From assembly GCA_035650075.1 (NCBI GenBank), contig DASRII010000245.1, forward strand, positions 1-7,492: a stretch of 7,492 bases of DNA, written 5' to 3'. This DNA is from DASSUC01 sp035650075. Its GTDB lineage: Bacteria; Actinomycetota; Actinomycetes; Mycobacteriales; Micromonosporaceae. Both the position numbers and the translations under genes were made by a program. Below are positions 1 to 3,838 of this stretch, piece after piece; the stretch's first letter is position 1; each line of letters starts with the position of its first letter. The notes under the pieces were generated by a model. It ran no database searches, was not told the origin of the DNA, and saw nothing but the letters and a program-made list of their open reading frames with translations.

Positions 1-143
1 TTCGGGTGCACGAACGGCGGCCGGTCCGGCAGCGCGGGCGCCCCCTCGTGCGGGACGTCGGGCACCTCGGTCCACTGATGGGTCGGCGGCATCCGGTTGC
101 GCCGCTGGTCCTCCGGCTTGGGCTTGCGTCCAGCGACAGCCAT
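1..143 (-). CDS. Phage terminase small subunit, N-terminal part (cut by window edge)
   Basis: The reading frame opens at ATG 143-141 and runs off the left edge after 47 codons. The peptide begins MAVAGRKPKPEDQRRNRMPP and continues with HQWTEVPDVPHEGAPALP. A GRKPKP start, an RRNR(M/N) basic stretch and a 'W.EVP..P..GAP.LP' segment are typical of the N-terminus of P27-like small terminase subunits in actinophages. These subunits recognise phage DNA and hand it to the large subunit for head packaging. A strong ribosome site, GGAGG at 155-151, lies 7 bases before the ATG. The HNH endonuclease upstream is the usual neighbour and in related phages helps the terminase cut. The DNA-binding and oligomerisation region lies outside the window. 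The identification rests on N-terminal similarity and context. Confidence 0.8.
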   Translation of the reverse strand, partial: MAVAGRKPKPEDQRRNRMPPTHQWTEVPDVPHEGAPALPDRPPFVHP

Positions 144-341
144 TCAGCACACCTCCCTCGTCTCCTCAAACGGCCGCAGCCGCGCCGGGCCAGGGCATTC
201 CATGGCGCCGTACTTCGTCACTCCGCGACGGTCCGAATCCAGCAATCGACAACAGCGACGACAGTAGGTACATCCGGTTATCAGCCGCCGATCGTCAGGT
301 TCTGGCAAATGAGACGAATGGATCACCAGAACCCCCCCCAT
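144..341 (-). CDS. Possible small Cys-rich protein directly upstream of the terminase gene
   Basis: This 65-codon frame stops (TGA 146-144) immediately before the terminase ATG, giving TGAATG with no spacer, and its last codons carry the terminase GGAGG site. That is how coupled phage genes usually sit. The peptide has a CTYCRRCC cluster (residues 24-31) and further Cys near residues 49 and 65, so metal binding is conceivable. I do not recognise a family. No good ribosome site precedes the ATG at 341, and that start sits on a run of eight G. A GTG at 326-324, 5 codons downstream, would have that G-run as its ribosome site and may be the true start. Base composition is less GC-rich than the flanking genes. 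It could also be untranslated leader of the terminase message. Confidence 0.4.
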   Translation of the reverse strand: MGGVLVIHSSHLPEPDDRRLITGCTYCRRCCRLLDSDRRGVTKYGAMECPGPARLRPFEETREVC

Positions 342-467
342 TCATCAGACTGAATGCGTTACGCCGGCGACGACTACGCAGGGTGACAAAGTTTCATACG
401 GGCTGGCAGGCGCTAACCCTCGCCGCTGGTCAGCCCCCTGGGCCGGGGTCCTCCCCCACCCCCGCCG
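342..467. other. Non-coding stretch between HNH and terminase side, structured G/C runs
   Basis: No convincing gene is visible. Bases 430-470 are strongly strand-biased: on the minus strand there are two adjacent five-G runs, then ACCCC and a further five-G run, which can form a short CCCC/GGGG hairpin just after the HNH stop. In phages with an HNH-terminase pair the cohesive-end (cos) or pac site often lies in this neighbourhood, so this is a candidate packaging site. That is context only, since cos sequences are not recognisable by eye. The G-rich hairpin could equally end the tail-HNH transcript. Confidence 0.3.
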
Positions 468-770
468 TCACGCCGCGTCACCGCGCAGGCCCGGGTGCGG
501 CGCGGGCCTGCGCTCACGCCGTGGTCGTCGTGCGTGCATCGCTGCCGCGCCCTGCTGTCCGGTGCGGTGAGCGTGACATCTGCGGCACACGCCGCGCAGG
601 TTCTCGTCGCTGTGATCCGCTGGGTCGTCGATGTGGTCGACCTCAGCGCTCTTCGCACCCCAGCAGTGTGTCCGCAGCCTGCATCGTGGATCCCTGCGCA
701 GGATGCGCGGGACGATGCGGGTCTTCCATCCCGGGGGCAGGGGTACGGTACGCCACTCCCGGGAGGTCAT
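468..770 (-). CDS. HNH homing/packaging-associated endonuclease
   Basis: A 100-aa HNH nuclease. The fold is visible from the two zinc-knuckle pairs C30/C36 and C62/C65. Between them lie the catalytic D45-H46 ('EVDHID'), N57 ('DENLRGVC') and H66 ('CRRCH'). A basic tail with 'RPAPHPGL' follows, similar to small HNH proteins placed beside actinophage terminases. In characterised phages such proteins cooperate with the terminase in cutting concatemeric DNA at cos. The ATG (770-768) overlaps the tail gene's TGA by one base (TGATG), so translation is probably coupled. The length is normal for the family and all expected catalytic residues are present. A free-standing homing endonuclease is the main alternative, but the position near the small terminase subunit favours a packaging role. 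Confidence 0.85.
   Translation of the reverse strand: MTSREWRTVPLPPGWKTRIVPRILRRDPRCRLRTHCWGAKSAEVDHIDDPADHSDENLRGVCRRCHAHRTGQQGAAAMHARRPRRERRPAPHPGLRGDAA
483..513 (-). repeat. 11-bp perfect hairpin inside the 3' end of the HNH gene
   Basis: GCGCAGGCCCG at 483-493 pairs perfectly with CGGGCCTGCGC at 503-513 around a 9-base loop. It lies in the last 15 codons of the HNH gene. It could weaken transcription readthrough into the terminase genes, but no U-run follows, and highly GC-rich coding sequence forms such stems by chance more easily than average DNA. Confidence 0.4.
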
Positions 771-1951
771 CAGCTGACGCCTACCAGCGACAGAAAGCCG
801 GTGGACGTGCCATAGGACGTCGGGTCGAACGATGCGGGCAGCGACGCGCCAGCGGCGTACATGGCGCGCCGGTTGCCACCACCCACCCCGGTGGAGGCAT
901 ACACCGCGTTGGCGTCATCCGCGCTGCTGGGATAGGGGATGCTCACGTTGACGGTAAGTCCCCGTGTGATCCACAGGACGTAGACGAACCGCCCGGCCCC
1001 CTGCGCCGCAACGGCCCCACCCTGTAGGGCACCGCCCCGCCAGCCGGCCGCCGTCCACAGTGTGTTGTCGCTGGCCGTGGTGTCGACCTGCGCGCCTGTG
1101 TCGTCGTACAGGCCGAGCTGGTTACCGGCTGTGGCGCCGTTGTGCGTGCCGCCGGCCCGCACCGCGACGTAGAGATTGGCGATGGCGACACCAGCCGGAA
1201 TCCACAGCCGTGTGGCCCAGATCGTGTCAGAGCCGATGCCCGCAGAGCCCTGGTGGTGTGTCGGATCGGCAGACATCGCCTTGAGCCCGTAGCCCTCCGG
1301 CGGGTAGAGCGCACCACCGTCGCCCGCGGATGGCGTCGCCCATCGCACCCCCGCGGCCTGCGTCGAATCGGCGGTCAGCACCTGTCCGTTGCTGCCGACC
1401 GCCACGCGAGCCGGCGCGTCCGCTGCACTGGCGGCCAGAAGGTCGCCCTTGGCGTCGAGGATGGTCGGCGAAATGCCACCCGCGCCGGCATCGACGTAGG
1501 CCTTCGTCGCGGCGTGCAGCGCCTGTGTCGGTGCGCCGGACAGGACGAGCGGGCCGGTCAGCGTGCCGCCGACGATGGGCAGGTACGCGATGACGTCGGG
1601 TGGGTCTTCGACGGTCGCCAGGTCGCTGAATTCGACCGGTCCGGCGCCGAGCGCAACCGGCAGTTGTATGCGCATCGCCTGGCTGCGCATCCCTGTTCCG
1701 GAGATCACGACGTCGTACGTCCAGTCCTGCGGCGCGAGGTCGGGATCGTCGGTAGTGGGCAGGGTGATCGAGGCTTCGCCGTCCGCGTCCAGCTCGGCGA
1801 TGTGGGCTCCTGGCGTGATCACGATGTTCCCGGTGACGTCGCGCAGCACCTGCGGGATCACCCACATGACCTGTCCCGCGAAGGGCTGGCCCTGCCCGTC
1901 GAGCAGGGCCATGTGCACCGTGACGGTGGTGACGCTAGCCGGAAACGGCAT
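770..1951 (-). CDS. Phage tail fibre / minor tail protein
   Basis: This 393-aa protein has a classic modular tail-fibre layout. Residues 1-115 form a beta-rich N-terminal domain of the actinophage minor-tail type ('LLDGQGQPFAGQVMW', 'TTDDPDLAPQDWTYDVVIS'). Residues 123-155 hold the tail-fibre repeat 'GGTLTGPL...APTQALHAATKAYVDA'. Residues 161-207 hold the 'ILDAKGDLLAASA...NGQVLTADS...GVRWATP' linker common in fibres. Residues 214-393 look like a beta-sandwich receptor- or sugar-binding tip ending 'TSTGFLSLVGVS'. It should sit at the virion tail and contact the host surface. The ATG at 1951 is preceded by GAAGGG 8 bases upstream. The gene is divergent from the membrane gene across a 47-bp gap and overlaps HNH by one base. 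It is isolated from any other tail gene here. The exact structural position (fibre versus baseplate appendage) is uncertain. Confidence 0.85.
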   Translation of the reverse strand: MPFPASVTTVTVHMALLDGQGQPFAGQVMWVIPQVLRDVTGNIVITPGAHIAELDADGEASITLPTTDDPDLAPQDWTYDVVISGTGMRSQAMRIQLPVALGAGPVEFSDLATVEDPPDVIAYLPIVGGTLTGPLVLSGAPTQALHAATKAYVDAGAGGISPTILDAKGDLLAASAADAPARVAVGSNGQVLTADSTQAAGVRWATPSAGDGGALYPPEGYGLKAMSADPTHHQGSAGIGSDTIWATRLWIPAGVAIANLYVAVRAGGTHNGATAGNQLGLYDDTGAQVDTTASDNTLWTAAGWRGGALQGGAVAAQGAGRFVYVLWITRGLTVNVSIPYPSSADDANAVYASTGVGGGNRRAMYAAGASLPASFDPTSYGTSTGFLSLVGVS

Positions 1952-1962
1952 CAGTGGCGCCC

Positions 1963-1998
1963 TTCAATCGCTATAGGCTCACGCGCTATGCTATCGGC
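1963..1998 (+). promoter_or_regulatory. Candidate promoter for a leaderless membrane-protein mRNA
   Basis: TTCAAT (1963-1968) and TATGCT (1987-1992) are spaced 18 bases apart and resemble -35 and -10 boxes. TATGCT fits the TANNNT pattern of actinobacterial promoters. Transcription would begin about 7 bases after the -10, at the GTG at 1999, making the message leaderless. No Shine-Dalgarno sequence precedes that GTG. The same short gap also carries TAGCAT and TATAGC on the minus strand, so a divergent promoter for the tail gene may overlap it. CGCTAT(A/G) repeats at 1969 and 1984 could be protein-binding half-sites, which is speculative. Confidence 0.45.
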
Positions 1999-2421
1999 GT
2001 GACCCAACATTCTCAGCTTCCCCAGCGTGTCCCCGTGCGCCCTAGGCCTAGCCGGAAGCCCCCTGTGTGGCTGCTCGGACTGCTGGCCGGACTGCTGGCC
2101 GTGGCCGTGGCGGGCGTCTTCGTGGGGCTGCTCGGCGACGACACTCCCACCCCTGCGCCTGCGGCGGCCGTCGAGCTGGACGACGCGGCGCGCCTGGCCT
2201 GTAACGACTTCGCTGCCGGCTACCCGCTGGCTGATTCGACCGCGGAGCGTGCCGAGCTGGCCAGGAAGGTCAACGGCTGGGCGCGCAGCTCGCGCACCGA
2301 GCGGATCACAGATCTTGGGGCCGATCTGGCGCGGGTCGCGGACGGGTCGACGGGCGCCTGGCGACTCGCGGCGGATGGCTTCGCAGCGCGGTGCGTCGAG
2401 GCCGGCTGGAAGGCCCGCTAG
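1999..2421 (+). CDS. Single-pass membrane protein of unknown function, opposite-strand moron candidate
   Basis: I do not recognise a family. The 140-aa product has a Pro/Arg-rich cytoplasmic start (residues 1-22), one strong membrane helix at about 23-45 (Leu/Ala/Val/Gly-rich), a Pro/Ala/Thr linker, and a roughly 85-residue outer domain. The outer domain has two cysteines, in 'ARLACNDFAAGYP' and 'AARCVEAGW', that could form a disulfide. I chose GTG 1999-2001 over the upstream ATG at 1954 because a -10-like box ends just before it and because the ATG-encoded extension is poor. The gene is the only plus-strand gene here and has its own promoter and possible end signals. That pattern is typical of moron genes expressed from a prophage. 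A role such as superinfection exclusion is inference only; a bacterial-derived envelope protein is equally possible. Confidence 0.75.
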   Translation: MTQHSQLPQRVPVRPRPSRKPPVWLLGLLAGLLAVAVAGVFVGLLGDDTPTPAPAAAVELDDAARLACNDFAAGYPLADSTAERAELARKVNGWARSSRTERITDLGADLARVADGSTGAWRLAADGFAARCVEAGWKAR

Positions 2422-2427
2422 AGCCTG

Positions 2428-2443
2428 GGGACAGACTCGTCCC
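2428..2443. terminator. Weak hairpin between convergent genes
   Basis: GGGAC (2428-2432) pairs with GTCCC (2439-2443) around a 6-base loop, in the 58-bp gap between the converging membrane-protein gene and the 152-aa gene. No T-run follows on either strand. The position suits a bidirectional terminator, but the stem is only 5 bp. Confidence 0.25.
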
Positions 2444-2479
2444 GGTGCAATCTTCGTATTCGATCATCGTCGAGTCAAG

Positions 2480-2938
2480 TCACCACCCCGAGCACGTCTC
2501 GGCGATCCGATGCCAGCGCGCCACGTCCGCGGCGAGTCGCACGAGTGTCCGATGATCGACAATGGGCGCCAGGGCGACGAGTAGGCGAAGATCCGCGGCG
2601 AGTCCCCCGGGCGCCCCGCCCAACTCGACCACCCACCCATGAACCGACACCCGGATGCCCTCCAGTGCCACCAGGACGGCCGGAACGGCAGAGCCTGGCC
2701 GGATGTGCCGACCGCCGCCGCCGAGCTGTCCGCGGCGATCGTAGGCGGCCGCATCGTGCATCTGGTCGAGCAGCGAGGGGAACTGCGTCGTCCAGCTCGT
2801 CCATACCCGGTTTCTGCTCTTCGACCATCGGTAGCTCTTGACCTCGCGCCGGTACGGTTGGGTCAGCTCGCGCACCGCGTCGGCAACCTCCTGCACGAGT
2901 CGATCGCGATCGGTGTCGAGCGCGGCTACGCGACTCAC
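2480..2938 (-). CDS. Actinophage hypothetical protein of the replication cluster (possibly DUF7341-like), apparently without a C-terminal zinc ribbon
   Basis: This 152-aa protein has unknown activity. The segment 'DRLVQEVADAVRELTQPYR' followed by 'VWTSWTTQFPSLLDQMHDA' (about residues 12-63), a Gly-rich stretch with 'GGRHIRPGSAVPAVLVALEGI', and a helical C-terminal half ending 'DVARWHRIAETCSGW' resemble a protein found beside RuvC in many actinophage replication modules. From memory those relatives continue past the 'GW' into a Cys4 zinc ribbon, whereas this one stops there. The GTG start (2938-2936) overlaps the RuvC stop as GTGA, with a GGGG-type ribosome site 6 bases upstream. It is the last gene of the leftward replication run before the convergent membrane gene. 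The family assignment is moderate, and the loss of the ribbon is inferred rather than demonstrated. Confidence 0.7.
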   Translation of the reverse strand: MSRVAALDTDRDRLVQEVADAVRELTQPYRREVKSYRWSKSRNRVWTSWTTQFPSLLDQMHDAAAYDRRGQLGGGGRHIRPGSAVPAVLVALEGIRVSVHGWVVELGGAPGGLAADLRLLVALAPIVDHRTLVRLAADVARWHRIAETCSGW

Positions 2939-3426
2939 CTGCTACCCCGATCGGTAGCGACGTCAGCGACATAGACGGCAAGTGCGTAGGCAGCCCAGAC
3001 ATCGGAGTGGAAACCGAAGAACCAACCTGGCTCTTTCTGGGTACCTTTGCCATAGTTCCGCTCACCAGGGGCGAACCGGTCAATCAACGCTTGACGGATA
3101 TTCGCATCATTCGCCTTCGCTGAGTGGCAATGGTGGGTCTTGATCTGCAATCGCTTGATCAACCGCGTCGGTACCGACGGAATAGGTCCGACCAATACCT
3201 GATAGAAGCGCCCGATCCACACACAGGTGTCGAAGATGTCGGCACCCACGGCCATGCCGTACGAGGCGACCATCTCAATTGCCGCAGTTTCGACCTCATG
3301 TGCTATTGAACCTATGTGAGTCAACAGATCTTGGTTACGAAGCTTACCGAAGTTAACCGGTCGGCACTTATCATCAATTACGACATACGCAGACTCAGCG
3401 TTGCCGGGATCAATAGCAAGGAGCAT
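2935..3426 (-). CDS. RuvC-like Holliday junction resolvase
   Basis: A 163-aa RNase H-fold resolvase that would cut four-way junctions or branched DNA before packaging. The acidic active-site set is visible: D6 in 'LLAIDPGNAESAYVVID', E51 in 'AAIEMVASYGMAVG', and a C-terminal 'FHSDVWAAYALA' with H140 and D142. D107, in the 'KANDANIRQAL' helix, is another conserved-looking acid. I prefer ATG 3426-3424, which overlaps the stop of the zinc-protein gene as TAATG and has GGAGAA 5-8 bases upstream. The upstream ATG at 3453 would add 9 residues before the first beta strand. The gene ends in a GTGA overlap with the next one. Base composition is markedly lower in GC than the neighbours (55 of 120 bases in 3301-3420 by hand count), suggesting separate acquisition. 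Confidence 0.85.
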   Translation of the reverse strand: MLLAIDPGNAESAYVVIDDKCRPVNFGKLRNQDLLTHIGSIAHEVETAAIEMVASYGMAVGADIFDTCVWIGRFYQVLVGPIPSVPTRLIKRLQIKTHHCHSAKANDANIRQALIDRFAPGERNYGKGTQKEPGWFFGFHSDVWAAYALAVYVADVATDRGSR

Positions 3427-3710
3427 TACCGTTCTCCACTCGGTGTTGGACATTGGTGCTGGGCATGAATAGTGCCGACCGGTCTGCCACTTGCGATTCG
3501 TTCGGTACTGCGCTCGACAAGCTCATGATTGGCGGTGTACGTATAGGTGTGGAGACCGGCCAGCAATGCGGCTATTTCGTCGTTGCGGTCGAGAGCGGTC
3601 AGCTCGACACGAGCGGGTAGCCCTTGGTCGAGCGCGGCGAGGATGGGATGTCGGCACCGCCCACACCGGGTCTTGGTCGCCACCGTGCTGATCATGTGCC
3701 GATGTCTCAC
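3426..3710 (-). CDS. Small Cys/His zinc-binding protein
   Basis: A 94-aa protein with a putative zinc site made from C16/C19 ('TRCGRCRHPIL') and H82/H85/C87 ('IHAQHQC'). The long spacing leaves a helical insert (about residues 36-70) between the pairs. Small actinophage proteins of this shape commonly lie between the primase-helicase and RuvC genes; their activity is not known to me. The GTG start at 3710 is supported by GGGAGG 5 bases upstream, while the internal ATG at 3695 lacks a ribosome site. The stop overlaps the RuvC ATG, so the two are probably co-translated. The upstream gap holds the large inverted repeat, which makes this protein one candidate for binding it. That last point is speculation. 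Confidence 0.7.
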   Translation of the reverse strand: MRHRHMISTVATKTRCGRCRHPILAALDQGLPARVELTALDRNDEIAALLAGLHTYTYTANHELVERSTERIASGRPVGTIHAQHQCPTPSGER

Positions 3711-3728
3711 CCCTGCCTCCCGATCTTG

Positions 3729-3838
3729 GGTGGCAGAAGTGGCAGAAATGACCCTCCCCTACCCTCACGCGCATACATACACGCGCACGCGCGCATCCGT
3801 CTGGCGTAGGGTTATCCATTTCTGCCACTTCTGCCACC
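3729..3838. repeat. 22-bp perfect inverted repeat with tandem 9-mers, candidate origin or control site
   Basis: The left arm (3729-3750) is G, then GTGGCAGAA twice in tandem, then ATG. The right arm (3817-3838) is its exact reverse complement. The arms enclose 66 bp of non-coding DNA. The right arm also encodes the last residues of the helicase and the left arm lies 19 bp before the zinc-protein start. Perfect identity over 22 bp across coding and non-coding DNA implies selection or recent duplication. Placement beside a primase/helicase suggests a replication origin or an operator. As RNA on the minus strand it would form a long hairpin between two genes, so processing or termination is an alternative. 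Confidence 0.85.
3766..3796. other. 31-base alternating purine-pyrimidine tract
   Basis: From C3766 to T3796 pyrimidine and purine alternate without interruption, mostly CG and CA steps with a central CATACATAC. Such tracts favour left-handed Z-DNA under negative supercoiling. It is nearly centred between the arms of the 22-bp inverted repeat, where it could ease melting or be a structural landmark. It is not coding on the expected strand. Confidence 0.7.

Noticed and set aside
355..395. Possible minus-strand promoter with TTGTCA before the small Cys-rich frame
   Set aside because: The -35-like box has no -10-like box at 16-19 bases spacing.
383..1027. Long plus-strand open frame of 214 codons
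   Set aside because: It is antisense to the HNH and tail genes, has Arg/Gly/Cys-rich composition without motifs, and lacks a good ribosome site.
1142..2002. Plus-strand open frame of 286 codons opposite the tail gene
   Set aside because: It is a shadow of the clearly coding minus-strand tail protein, with Arg/Val/Gly/Asp-rich non-protein-like sequence.
2941..2958. GCTACC/GGTAGC hairpin at the RuvC gene end
   Set aside because: A 6-bp stem inside coding sequence with no supporting context.
3729..3838. CRISPR-like or transposon terminal-repeat reading of the inverted repeat
   Set aside because: There are only two inverted arms and no regular spacers. The 66-bp interior cannot hold a transposase and I saw no flanking target duplication.
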